From an uncultured Rubrobacteraceae bacterium (GTDB lineage Bacteria; Actinomycetota; Rubrobacteria; Rubrobacterales; Rubrobacteraceae): 12,191 bases of DNA. The notes under the pieces were generated by a model. That model did no database searches, was not told the origin of the DNA, and saw only the letters and a program-made list of their open reading frames with translations. The position numbers and the translations under genes are program-made. Location: NCBI GenBank assembly GCA_902805985.1, contig CADCUW010000478.1, positions 1 to 12,191 of the forward strand, written 5' to 3'. Position 1 is the stretch's first letter; every line of letters begins with the position of its first letter. Of the stretch, positions 1 to 6,435 are shown in pieces.

Positions 1-160
1 CGCCGAGGGCCGCACCAACCAGGCCATAGCGAAGGCGCTCTTCGTCACCGGGGGCGCCGTGGAGAAGCACGTCAAGAGCATCTTTGGCAAGCTCGGGCTG
101 GCCCAGGGCGAGGCCGACCACCGCCGCGTGCTGGCGGTGCTGGCCTACCTGCGCGGCTAG
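1..160 (+). CDS. LuxR/NarL-family response regulator, C-terminal HTH domain (partial, 5' end outside window)
   Basis: The reading frame starting at base 2 gives 52 residues to a TAG at 158-160 and is open to the window edge. It shows the GerE-type helix-turn-helix: TNQAIAKALFVTGGAVEKHV is the scaffold and recognition helix, followed by the FGKLGL helix end, and the protein finishes RRVLAVLAYLRG. Domains like this sit at the C-terminus of NarL-type two-component response regulators and bind DNA as dimers once the N-terminal receiver domain is phosphorylated. The receiver domain, and any partner histidine kinase, would lie to the left of the window. The target genes cannot be told from here; the formaldehyde operon next door has its own leader and need not be regulated by it. 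The domain assignment is firm, but the full-length architecture is inferred because only the tail is visible. Confidence 0.85.
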   Translation, partial: AEGRTNQAIAKALFVTGGAVEKHVKSIFGKLGLAQGEADHRRVLAVLAYLRG

Positions 161-182
161 GACTCATCCGCAAGCCGTGCCT

Positions 183-219
183 CGTCGCCAACCCCGGCAA
201 GCTCGGGACCCCGGCGACG
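183..219 (+). terminator. GC-rich hairpin after the LuxR gene, possible terminator
   Basis: CGTCGCC (183-189) is fully complementary to GGCGACG (213-219), and inside it CCCG (193-196) can pair with CGGG (204-207) around a 7-base loop. The hairpin starts 23 bases after the regulator's stop codon. There is no T tract after it, so it may be a non-canonical terminator, as is common in high-GC actinobacteria, or a pause or processing site. Confidence 0.35.
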
Positions 220-314
220 GGAGACGGTGGGCGACACGAACTCCGGGCGTTTCACGGTACTTCAGGCCGTGAGGGTGAAGCGCGTCCCCTGTCGCTGGGT
301 TGGCGCCCGCCCCG

Positions 315-323
315 TGCTATGGT
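315..323 (+). promoter_or_regulatory. Candidate extended -10 element of the formaldehyde operon
   Basis: TGC-TATGGT resembles an extended -10 (TGN-TATAAT). It lies about 35 bases upstream of the dehydrogenase start codon, leaving room for a short leader that carries the GGAGGAGGAG ribosome-binding site at 345-354. No convincing -35 box is present at 16-18 bases (TTGGCG at 300-305 is only 12 bases away), which an extended -10 can tolerate. This is a weak call from pattern alone. Confidence 0.3.
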
Positions 324-356
324 ATTGGGCCGTAGATGGGTGACGGAGGAGGAGAG

Positions 357-1466
<1,110 letters not shown>

Positions 1467-1468
1467 GT

Positions 1469-2323
1469 ATGACGACGATAGAGACGCGGGGAGAGCACGC
1501 AAACTTCGGCGGCAAGACCGGCTTCTACTCCCACCACTCCGAGGCCTGCGACGGCGAGATGCGCTTCGCCGTCTACACGCCTCCCGGGGCCCAGGAGAAT
1601 CCCGTACCGGTCCTCTACTACCTGGCCGGCCTGACCTGCACGGAAGAGACCTTCATGATCAAGGGCGGGGCCCAGCGCCTCGCCGCCGAGCACGGCCTGA
1701 TGCTGGTCTCACCGGACACCAGCCCGCGCGACGCCAACATACCCGGCGAGGACGACGACTGGGACTTCGGCACCGGCGCCGGTTTCTACGTGGACGCCAC
1801 CGAAGAGCCCTGGTCGGCGCACTACGGGATGTACTCCTACGTCACGCGGGAGCTGCCTTCCGTCGTCGCGGAGAACTTCCCGGCCCGCCCCGGCGGCGCC
1901 GGCATCTTCGGCCACTCGATGGGCGGCCACGGCGCCCTCGTCTGCGCCCTGAAGAACCCCGACCTCTTCCGCTCCGTCTCGGCCTTCGCCCCCGTCTCCG
2001 CCCCCACCCGCGTCCCCTGGGGCGGGAAGGCCTTTGCCGGCTACCTCGGGGAGGACAGGGAGGCGTGGAGGGCCTACGACGCGAGCGAGTTGGTACGGGA
2101 GCATCCCTTCCCCGACGGGCGTGGGATCCTGGTGGACCAGGGCCTCTCCGACCAGTTCCTCGAGGAGCAGCTCCTGCCCGAAGCCCTGGAGGAGGCCTGC
2201 GCCGGGGCCGGGCAGCCGCTGACCCTCAACCGCCGCGAGGGCTACGACCACTCGTACTACGCGATCTCGACCTTCATGGAGGACCATGTCCGCCACCACG
2301 CCGCGGCCCTGAACCGGCCCTGA
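1469..2323 (+). CDS. fghA: S-formylglutathione hydrolase
   Basis: This esterase-D-family alpha/beta-hydrolase of 284 residues splits S-formylglutathione into formate and glutathione, completing formaldehyde detoxification and recycling the thiol. The nucleophile is Ser150 in GHSMGGHGA. The other triad members are Asp228 (QGLSDQF) and His261 (GYDHSYY); these positions are close to those of human esterase D. LYYLAGLTCTEE at 49-60 carries the oxyanion-hole loop and the conserved Cys57, and SPDTSPRD at 81-88 is another family block. The length is normal. ATG 1469 lies 2 bases beyond the dehydrogenase stop with only a weak upstream Shine-Dalgarno, so translation is probably coupled to the gene before it. 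An open frame continues further upstream but lies inside the dehydrogenase gene and is not expected to be used. frmB and estD are other symbols for this family. Confidence 0.95.
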   Translation: MTTIETRGEHANFGGKTGFYSHHSEACDGEMRFAVYTPPGAQENPVPVLYYLAGLTCTEETFMIKGGAQRLAAEHGLMLVSPDTSPRDANIPGEDDDWDFGTGAGFYVDATEEPWSAHYGMYSYVTRELPSVVAENFPARPGGAGIFGHSMGGHGALVCALKNPDLFRSVSAFAPVSAPTRVPWGGKAFAGYLGEDREAWRAYDASELVREHPFPDGRGILVDQGLSDQFLEEQLLPEALEEACAGAGQPLTLNRREGYDHSYYAISTFMEDHVRHHAAALNRP

Positions 2324-2358
2324 CCGCCTCCCTGGCACCGCCTCCCTGGCACCGCCTC
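2324..2358. repeat. 14-base tandem repeat, two and a half copies
   Basis: CCGCCTCCCTGGCA occurs at 2324-2337 and 2338-2351, followed by the partial copy CCGCCTC at 2352-2358. It fills the gap between the stop of the hydrolase and the end of the convergent cupin gene. No strong stem is visible here, so it is not an obvious terminator. It looks like a small slippage duplication. Confidence 0.8.
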
Positions 2359-2737
2359 ACGCGTTCGGCTCTCTCTCGCCGGCGCGGAGGCGCACCGGCC
2401 CCCTTCTCCTGTGCACGGTGAGGTAGGAGAAGTCGTCGGACGCGCTCCGGGTGGCGCGCCGGGCTCCTTTGGGGGCGAGGATGAGGACCCCGGCCCCAAG
2501 GGTGTGCTCCCGGCCATCCACCTCGACCATCCCGGAGCCCGACACGCCTACAAAGAGAACGTCCACCTCCTCGTTTACGTGATCCCCGACGCCCTCTCCC
2601 CGGGGGAACCGGACCAGGTTGGCGTTCAGGTCCCGGCCTTCACGCTGCGTCCACACCGTTCCCGGTCCCCGGGCGTCCGCGGAGACTCTCCCGAGGTCCA
2701 CCGCCTCCGCCCGCGGACGGCCTTCCGCCCCTTCCAC
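2357..2737 (-). CDS. Small cupin-domain protein
   Basis: The protein has 126 residues and one cupin beta-barrel. The first cupin motif is recognisable as GVGDHVNEEVDVLFVGVSGSG (about 49-69) and the second as GAGVLILAPKGARRATR (81-97). Of the usual metal ligands, His53 and a Glu at 56-57 are present. The second His of motif 1 is Asn55 and the His of motif 2 is replaced by Arg or Thr, so a standard metal site is incomplete. It may bind a ligand without metal or have a sensing or storage role; the substrate is unknown. The start is GTG at 2737 (minus strand), with GGGAGG at 2744-2749 six bases ahead. It is convergent with the formaldehyde operon and 99 bases downstream of the DUF4432 gene, from which it may be separately transcribed, since a TAATACTAT box and a palindrome lie between them. 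Confidence 0.82.
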   Translation of the reverse strand: MEGAEGRPRAEAVDLGRVSADARGPGTVWTQREGRDLNANLVRFPRGEGVGDHVNEEVDVLFVGVSGSGMVEVDGREHTLGAGVLILAPKGARRATRSASDDFSYLTVHRRRGPVRLRAGEREPNA

Positions 2738-2775
2738 ACCAGACCTCCCGCGTAGCCGCCGACGGTTTCGACCGC

Positions 2776-2784
2776 ATAGTATTA
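2776..2784 (-). promoter_or_regulatory. Candidate -10 region of the cupin gene
   Basis: Read on the minus strand the sequence is TAATACTAT, the most AT-rich stretch between the two genes, 39 bases upstream of the GTG start. It contains TACTAT, one form of the -10 consensus. No clear TTGACA-like -35 is present; that position is occupied by the palindrome at 2789-2811, which suggests an activator or repressor site. Confidence 0.4.
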
Positions 2785-2788
2785 CCCG

Positions 2789-2811
2789 GCGGAGAGAGAC
2801 GTCTTCTCCGC
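2789..2811. promoter_or_regulatory. 23-base palindrome upstream of the cupin gene, possible operator
   Basis: GCGGAGA (2789-2795) pairs with TCTCCGC (2805-2811), and the centre AGACGTCT (2797-2804) is itself a perfect palindrome. Only one extra G at 2796 breaks full symmetry. It lies immediately upstream of the TAATACTAT box of the cupin gene, where a dimeric regulator could act. It could instead be a hairpin ending the DUF4432 transcript, but it has no T tract. Confidence 0.45.
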
Positions 2812-2836
2812 GGCAACCGGTCTCACCAGAGCGCCT

Positions 2837-3937
2837 CTATCCCGGGCGCAGGGTCCTGACGCGGGAGGCGAAACGCTCTATCTCTTCTCCGCCGTCGAGG
2901 ACGCCGAGCTCCAGGTCGTAGCGGCGCCTCTCTCCCGGGCCCAGTTCGATCAGCTCCCCCCGCTCCCTGGCGTCGAGCCGTCCGGCGGTGCGGTTGGTGC
3001 CGGGCTCGACGCCGACGACGTAGGTCCCCTCGCCGAGCATCCTCCAGACGAAGTGGTGCGGGAGCTGGTCCCGGTTGTAGAGCTGGTAGAAGCCGAGGCC
3101 CGTGCGGCGGTTGGCTATGCCGACCGGCACGGTGCCGTCGCCTTCGGCGGCGAGGTCGTGCTCGAAGACCCGTTCGACGTAGCCCCTCTCGGGGGCGTGA
3201 AACCTCTCGTAGCCCTCGGCCGGGTAGTCGCCGCGCGGCGAGACCTCGCGCGCGGGGGCCAGGAGTTCCGAGCCCTCGTCCACCACGGGCCAGCCGACGT
3301 TGACGTGGTAGAGGTACATGTGCGGCGTCGGGACGAAGCCGGCGTTCTCGACCGTGTCGTGGATCCCGAGGCGCGACTCCCCCACCCTCGCCTCGACGCG
3401 CCGCCGGAGCACGAGGTTCTCGCCGAAGACGGCCGCCTGCCGGACCTCGCCCTCGGCCCAGAGGACGCACTCGTCGCCCTCCCACCGCTCGCCGTAGCCG
3501 ACGAGCCGCGCCGGGAGGTTGGAGACGCGACCGTGCAGCCCGTGGCTCTCCGTCTGCTTCGGCGGGTAGTGGTAGTGCTCCGCTGTGTCCTCGGCCATGA
3601 AGAGCGTGTGGTCGAGGCCGGCGGTCGTGAGCAGGCCGCCGCCCCAGTTGCGCAGGAAGCCGAGGCCCGCGGGCTCGTCGAACCAGGGGCCCGCGAAGCC
3701 GACCGGGGAGAGCCAACCCAGAGGGCGCGCGCCCATCTCGCAGCGGCCGATGTCCATGGCCCTGTCCACGATCACGTCGAAGGCGAAGCCTGTGCCGGTC
3801 CGGAACTCCAGCACCCTGACGCCGCGCTCGGCGCCGTCGCCCAGGGTGACGAGCCGGACGCCCGCGGCCTGCTCCAACCTCCCGATGCGGCGCATCAGGT
3901 CCCCGCGCCCGTGGCTCTCTCCGAAAAGGTAGGGCAT
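2837..3937 (-). CDS. DUF4432 / aldose-1-epimerase-like family protein
   Basis: The 366-residue protein matches the DUF4432 family, which has the galactose-mutarotase-like beta-sandwich fold. Typical blocks are VDRAMDIG (57-64), GWLSPVGF (74-81), LHGRVSNLPA (134-143), the HMYLYHVNVGWP segment (206-217) and VGVEPGTNR (308-316). His135, His206, His211 and Glu311 lie where mutarotases carry sugar-binding and catalytic residues, so a role on a sugar or sugar derivative is likely; the actual substrate is not known for this family. Start ATG 3937 gives the family's usual N-terminus but lacks a strong Shine-Dalgarno, and upstream in-frame codons offer nothing better. It reads in the same direction as the cupin gene (99 bases downstream) and lies 87 bases downstream of the 69-residue gene, so the three could share some transcripts. 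Confidence 0.85.
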   Translation of the reverse strand: MPYLFGESHGRGDLMRRIGRLEQAAGVRLVTLGDGAERGVRVLEFRTGTGFAFDVIVDRAMDIGRCEMGARPLGWLSPVGFAGPWFDEPAGLGFLRNWGGGLLTTAGLDHTLFMAEDTAEHYHYPPKQTESHGLHGRVSNLPARLVGYGERWEGDECVLWAEGEVRQAAVFGENLVLRRRVEARVGESRLGIHDTVENAGFVPTPHMYLYHVNVGWPVVDEGSELLAPAREVSPRGDYPAEGYERFHAPERGYVERVFEHDLAAEGDGTVPVGIANRRTGLGFYQLYNRDQLPHHFVWRMLGEGTYVVGVEPGTNRTAGRLDARERGELIELGPGERRRYDLELGVLDGGEEIERFASRVRTLRPG

Positions 3938-4024
3938 CAGCGCGTCATCCGACCGCCGTCGATGCCGGTTCTTCCCGGGATGAGAGAGGACCCGCCCACG
4001 TTACGTCCCAAGACCCGACAAGCT

Positions 4025-4234
4025 CTAGTCCCTGAAGAACCGCCGGACGAGGACCGAGGCGAGGATGGTCGAGGTGGCGGTGGTGGCGCCCTTGAGCACG
4101 GCTTCGAGGGCGTCGTCCTTGAGGCCGCGCTGCTCGGGGATATTTATGTAGCGGTTGGTCACCATCGAGCTTATGAGGTAGGCGATGCCGGCGGCCACTA
4201 TGGTGATCACACGCTGCTTCGTCGAATCGTTCAC
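4025..4234 (-). CDS. Small membrane protein of unknown function (69 aa)
   Basis: The protein begins at GTG 4234, preceded on the minus strand by a clear AGGGGAG ribosome-binding site at about 4238-4244. After a short basic start (MNDSTKQR) there is a hydrophobic segment VITIVAAGIAYLISSMVTN (about 9-27). A short charged stretch follows (PEQRGLKDDALEAVLKG), then a second moderately hydrophobic helix ATTATSTILASVLVRRFF (about 50-67). This is consistent with a two-helix small inner-membrane protein. I do not recognise a named family. It sits between the DUF4432 gene and the VOC gene, all on the minus strand, with 57 bases to the VOC stop. A TATCAT box at 4271-4276 may be its own -10. The good ribosome-binding site and regular amphipathic pattern argue that it is a real gene. 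Confidence 0.72.
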   Translation of the reverse strand: MNDSTKQRVITIVAAGIAYLISSMVTNRYINIPEQRGLKDDALEAVLKGATTATSTILASVLVRRFFRD

Positions 4235-4270
4235 GTTCTCCCCTCTCGGCAGTAAGCTCCGTCCCGCCGA

Positions 4271-4276
4271 ATGATA
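4271..4276 (-). promoter_or_regulatory. Candidate -10 box of the 69-residue membrane protein gene
   Basis: TATCAT on the minus strand, with TG directly before it, lies 36 bases upstream of the GTG start and is the most AT-rich spot in the gap after the VOC gene. No persuasive -35 was seen; the spacing would place it at the very end of the VOC coding region. Confidence 0.3.
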
Positions 4277-4291
4277 CAGGAGATGGGACCT

Positions 4292-5029
4292 TCAGCCACC
4301 GGCCCTCGGCGTGAGTGTGAACCGTACCCCGTGGGAGAGCTTCCGGTCGAGCTCCCCGGCACCGCCGGTTGCGTCGGTGGAGAGGCCGACCGCCGACGGA
4401 CCTTCTCTCGAACCTTCGCCGGGTTCCACCGGGAAGATCTCGCAGGCCCCGAGCTCGGGGGCGCCAGGCTCGGTTCCCGCCAGGGCTGCGAGGAGTTCGG
4501 AGGTTCTGGCCGTCTGCGGGGTGGAGATCTCCAGTCGCGAGACGCCCTTCGCGCCGTTGGGATGGTCGGCGGCCGGTCCGCCGGGGACGCGCATCCGGCG
4601 CGGGGTCACGTCCTCGATGAGGAACGGCAGGACTCTCCCCTTCTGGGCGATGCTGGCGCTGCGCCACCGGATCTCCCCTCCACCGGGAAGCCGTCTGCCG
4701 CCCTCGCCAAGGTCCTCCACCTCGAGCCCGAGCCCGCTGAGCCTCTCGAGATCCTCCCGTATCCCGTCCGAGGCGACGCAAAAGTCGATAAGCCCTTCTT
4801 CGGGCAGGAACCCCCGCCAGCCCCAGACGTTGTCCCGGCGGTCTTCGGGGTCGACAAAGGCCACCAGCTCCAGGTAGGTGCCGTCGCCGAACGGCACGAG
4901 GGCGTTGCGCGTCAGGCCGTCGGCGTGCTCCCCGCCCGGCGTCACCCGGAACCCGAGGCGCCCGTAGTCTCCGGTGGCTTCTTCGAGGTCCCGCACGAGT
5001 ATCACCAGATGGTCCAGCCGTGCCGGCAC
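4292..5029 (-). CDS. VOC-superfamily glyoxalase-like domain protein
   Basis: This 245-residue protein belongs to the vicinal-oxygen-chelate fold family, closest to the glyoxalase-like domain type (PF13468). It opens with LDHLVILVRDLEEA (5-18), where His7 is the usual first metal ligand. The strand YLELVAF (52-58) carries Glu54, a second ligand. GRVLPFLIED (131-140) and HPNGAKGVSRLEI (156-168) are blocks typical of this group. The second half would supply the paired beta-alpha-beta repeats of the fold. Members include lyases, dioxygenases and antibiotic-binding proteins; no substrate can be named. The start is GTG 5029 with the purine-rich GGAAGGAAGGAA just upstream on the minus strand. It diverges from the 142-residue gene across a 75-base gap that must hold both promoters. 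Confidence 0.82.
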   Translation of the reverse strand: MPARLDHLVILVRDLEEATGDYGRLGFRVTPGGEHADGLTRNALVPFGDGTYLELVAFVDPEDRRDNVWGWRGFLPEEGLIDFCVASDGIREDLERLSGLGLEVEDLGEGGRRLPGGGEIRWRSASIAQKGRVLPFLIEDVTPRRMRVPGGPAADHPNGAKGVSRLEISTPQTARTSELLAALAGTEPGAPELGACEIFPVEPGEGSREGPSAVGLSTDATGGAGELDRKLSHGVRFTLTPRAGG

Positions 5030-5104
5030 GGTTCCTTCCTTCCGTATTCGCTGCCGAGGTACCCGGTGATACCATGTCCCGGCCGTCGGCGAGAGGAGGC
5101 GGAG

Positions 5105-5533
5105 ATGGGCGACACGAACGACGCGGCCCTCGCGTATCTGGGGCAGCTAGAGGAAGGGACGATGGTCCGGGCTTGGGGCGAGGAGGCCTCGGCGGAGGAC
5201 CGGCGCAGGATCGTCCTGGCGGCCATCGTCTTCGGCCGGCAGTTCGAGGAGCGGGCGGCCGAACGTCCCGTGGAGGCCAATGAGGAGGGCGCGCGGCGCT
5301 TCCTGATGGACCTCATGAACCGCGTGGTGCGGGAGTTCGCCCGTCAGGATGGCATGGAGGTTGGAGAGGCCGCCGAGTTTTTGGGCGAGGTCGGCACCAG
5401 GGACCGGGTGCTCGAGTTCAGCGAGGTGTTAGACGCCCACGAGGAGTCGGACGATCCGCTCGACGGGTTGTTGCGGGAGGCGGTGGATCTTCGCCGGGAG
5501 AGGGCGTTTCGCGCGGGACGCGGGCCACGGTGA
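5105..5533 (+). CDS. Conserved-looking helical protein of unknown function (142 aa)
   Basis: No family is recognised. ATG 5105 is chosen because AGGAGG at 5094-5099 precedes it by five bases; the frame is open much further upstream, but that region is the antisense of the VOC gene. The protein is acidic and predicted mostly alpha-helical, with no signal peptide or membrane span. It has long amphipathic stretches such as EDRRRIVLAAIVFGRQFEER (about 31-50) and EEGARRFLMDLMNRVVREFA (about 59-78), and a helical C-terminal half rich in Glu and Asp ending in an Arg-rich tail. It has no cysteine or histidine cluster that would suggest metal binding. It diverges from the VOC gene and meets a small minus-strand membrane-protein gene tail to tail, with one base between the stop codons. 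Confidence 0.75.
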   Translation: MGDTNDAALAYLGQLEEGTMVRAWGEEASAEDRRRIVLAAIVFGRQFEERAAERPVEANEEGARRFLMDLMNRVVREFARQDGMEVGEAAEFLGEVGTRDRVLEFSEVLDAHEESDDPLDGLLREAVDLRRERAFRAGRGPR

Positions 5534-5534
5534 C

Positions 5535-5702
5535 CTAGCCGGAGCTTCCGGGCGCCTCGCCGTCCCCGTCGCGGGACTCCACCCGGCGCGCCTCGGAGTA
5601 TTCCATAGTGCGCGCGGGGAGATAAATGATGCAGAGCCACAGCACGGCCGCCACGAAGAAGACACCCATCAAAGCCGCAAACTGCCACAACTCCGCCGTC
5701 AA
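5535..5702 (-). CDS. Small single-span membrane protein (55 aa), TTG start
   Basis: The minus strand encodes 55 residues from TTG 5702 to TAG at 5537-5535. GGGAGG (5707-5712 on the plus strand as CCTCCC) lies four bases upstream. The N-terminal half is one hydrophobic helix, LWQFAALMGVFFVAAVLW extending to about residue 28. A short juxtamembrane stretch PARTMEYSEARRVESRDGD and a Gly/Ser-rich end follow, which suggests an N-out, C-in single-pass protein with a charged cytosolic tail. It is too short and has too rare a start codon for ordinary ORF cut-offs. The strong ribosome-binding site and continuous membrane helix favour a real gene. Function is unknown; small one-helix proteins of this kind often assist a larger membrane complex, but no partner is adjacent. 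Its stop codon is one base from that of the convergent 142-residue gene. Confidence 0.65.
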   Translation of the reverse strand: MTAELWQFAALMGVFFVAAVLWLCIIYLPARTMEYSEARRVESRDGDGEAPGSSG

Positions 5703-5746
5703 AAGACCTCCCTTAGCCTGTGCAATAAAGCGAAGTATCGCACGCC

Positions 5747-5764
5747 AACGGTCGGCCGGCCGTT
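5747..5764. repeat. Imperfect 18-base palindrome
   Basis: AACGGTCGGCCGGCCGTT reads the same on both strands except for one mismatched pair (T5752 against G5759). It overlaps the possible -35 box of the minus-strand small membrane protein gene, so an operator role is conceivable. It is followed four bases later by the perfect palindrome AGGTTAACCT at 5768-5777. Confidence 0.6.
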
Positions 5765-5776
5765 AAAAGGTTAACC

Positions 5777-5796
5777 TGGGATCTGGTTGGGATCTG
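5777..5796 (+). repeat. Direct repeat TGGGATCTG, period 11 bases
   Basis: TGGGATCTG occurs at 5777-5785 and again at 5788-5796. The 11-base period equals about one turn of DNA, as seen in tandem half-sites for regulators that bind one face of the helix. It lies between the palindromes and the heptamer-repeat hairpin. A binding role is inference only. Confidence 0.6.
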
Positions 5797-5813
5797 ACAG
5801 CGAGTTGCGGAGG

Positions 5814-5939
5814 AGGCTACAGGCTTTAGGTAGCTCCTTCGGGGACTTCTAGGCTTCAGGGGTGCTACGTCGGACCCCGCCCGAACACCCCACCCTGTGG
5901 CCTTGAACCTGGAGCCCCGAGACCTGATGCCTGTAGCCT
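5814..5939. repeat. Head-to-head heptamer-repeat element forming a long hairpin
   Basis: The outer arms AGGCTACAGGC (5814-5824) and GCCTGTAGCCT (5929-5939) are perfectly complementary over 11 bases. Inside them AGGT (5828-5831) pairs with ACCT (5922-5925), TCGGGG (5839-5844) with CCCCGA (5915-5920), and 5851-5861 with 5901-5910 apart from one bulge and one G-T pair. The left arm consists of AGGCTNN units: AGGCTAC, AGGCTTT, then AGGCTTC at 5851. Read on the minus strand, the right arm gives AGGCTAC, AGGCATC, AGGTCTC and, after a break, AGGTTCA, AGGCCAC. So the element is two degenerate heptamer arrays in opposite orientation. It may be a structured RNA, a palindromic dispersed element or a recombination product. 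Confidence 0.7.
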
Positions 5940-6056
5940 AAGAGCGCCGTGCCGCTTCGGACGTATTCAGGGCGGGGTGTTCTCTGCCACAGCCCTGGGC
6001 GCGGGTCGGGGTCCAGAATGGCCCGGACGTTGACCGGAACAGGCTAGGAGGCCGGG

Positions 6057-6419
6057 GTGGCAGCGAAGGACATCGGGGGTGCGCTCGACCTTACCGTGGC
6101 GTCTTTGAGGGAAGGCGTGCTGCGGCTCGGCATGGAGGCAGCGCTGCCGGAGATCTCGGCTTGGGAAGAGAGGCTCGCGGCGTCGGGAGATCCGGACCTC
6201 AAGGCCGTGGCCGGGACGCTGGGCGAGCTCAAGGCGCAGTTGGACCCCTCCGGGCTCGACCCCGTCAGCGTCGGCGCGCTCTTGATCTCGCTCGGGGACC
6301 AGGTCGAGCGGGTTGCGGACGCCGAGATCGGGGAAAGAGTTGGCGACAAGCTCTCGCAACTCGGCGCCCTGCTCGGCGAGGAGGGCGCCGCGCTGACCGA
6401 CAGGACGACCAGGGTCTAG
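6057..6419 (+). CDS. Helical protein of unknown function (120 aa), paired with SRPBCC gene
   Basis: No family is recognised. The start is GTG 6057 with GGAGG at 6047-6051 five bases before it. The protein is soluble and built of amphipathic helices: DLTVASLREGVLRLGMEAALPEISAWEER is one long acidic stretch (about 11-39), then SGDPDLKAVAGTLGELKAQL, VSVGALLISLGDQVERVADAE and VGDKLSQLGALLGEEGAAL. The last three are spaced like a small helical bundle. It has no Cys and no His, so neither metal binding nor redox chemistry is suggested. The stop lies 16 bases before the ATG of the SRPBCC gene, whose ribosome-binding site occupies that gap, so the two are almost surely one transcript and may form a complex or act on the same ligand. 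The upstream region is the structured heptamer-repeat region. Confidence 0.72.
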   Translation: MAAKDIGGALDLTVASLREGVLRLGMEAALPEISAWEERLAASGDPDLKAVAGTLGELKAQLDPSGLDPVSVGALLISLGDQVERVADAEIGERVGDKLSQLGALLGEEGAALTDRTTRV

Positions 6420-6435
6420 GACCGGAGGAGCAGGG

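Larger units (their letters stand above)
5703..6056. promoter_or_regulatory. Structured divergent intergenic region (354 bases)
   Basis: This gene-free stretch separates the minus-strand 55-residue gene from the plus-strand 120-residue gene and should hold both promoters. Seen from left to right: an imperfect 18-base palindrome (5747-5764), the perfect palindrome AGGTTAACCT (5768-5777), two copies of TGGGATCTG one helical turn apart (5777-5785 and 5788-5796), a head-to-head heptamer-repeat hairpin (5814-5939), and an outlying inverted copy of its loop (5968-5982). A possible promoter for the minus gene is TTGGCG (5743-5748) with TATTGC (5722-5727) at a short 15-base spacing. No convincing promoter for the plus gene was found. 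Confidence 0.6.

Noticed and set aside
336..356. Upstream ATG for the formaldehyde dehydrogenase
   Set aside because: Using it would place the GGAGGAGGAG ribosome-binding site inside the coding sequence and add residues (MGDGGGE) not typical of the family.
3053..4255. Long plus-strand open frame of about 400 codons
   Set aside because: It is antisense to the DUF4432 gene and the 69-residue gene, both of which have clear family or ribosome-binding-site support. Its product is rich in repeated Val, Glu, Ala and Arg and has no family features, typical of antisense frames in high-GC DNA.
4292..5029. Bleomycin-type resistance protein
   Set aside because: The VOC fold includes antibiotic-binding proteins, but this two-part 245-residue glyoxalase-like form is much longer and has no feature specific to resistance.
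4271..5104. Upstream extension of the 142-residue gene
   Set aside because: The frame is open, but it runs antisense through the VOC gene. A strong ribosome-binding site directly before ATG 5105 marks the true start.
5814..5939. CRISPR array or tRNA
   Set aside because: The units are only 7-10 bases long, degenerate, partly overlapping and inverted, with no uniform spacers. No cloverleaf or T-loop consensus can be formed.
5814..5939. Miniature transposable element (MITE) with 11-base inverted ends
   Set aside because: The ends are perfect inverted repeats, but the flanks show no target-site duplication and the heptamer pattern explains the symmetry. It cannot be excluded without other copies.
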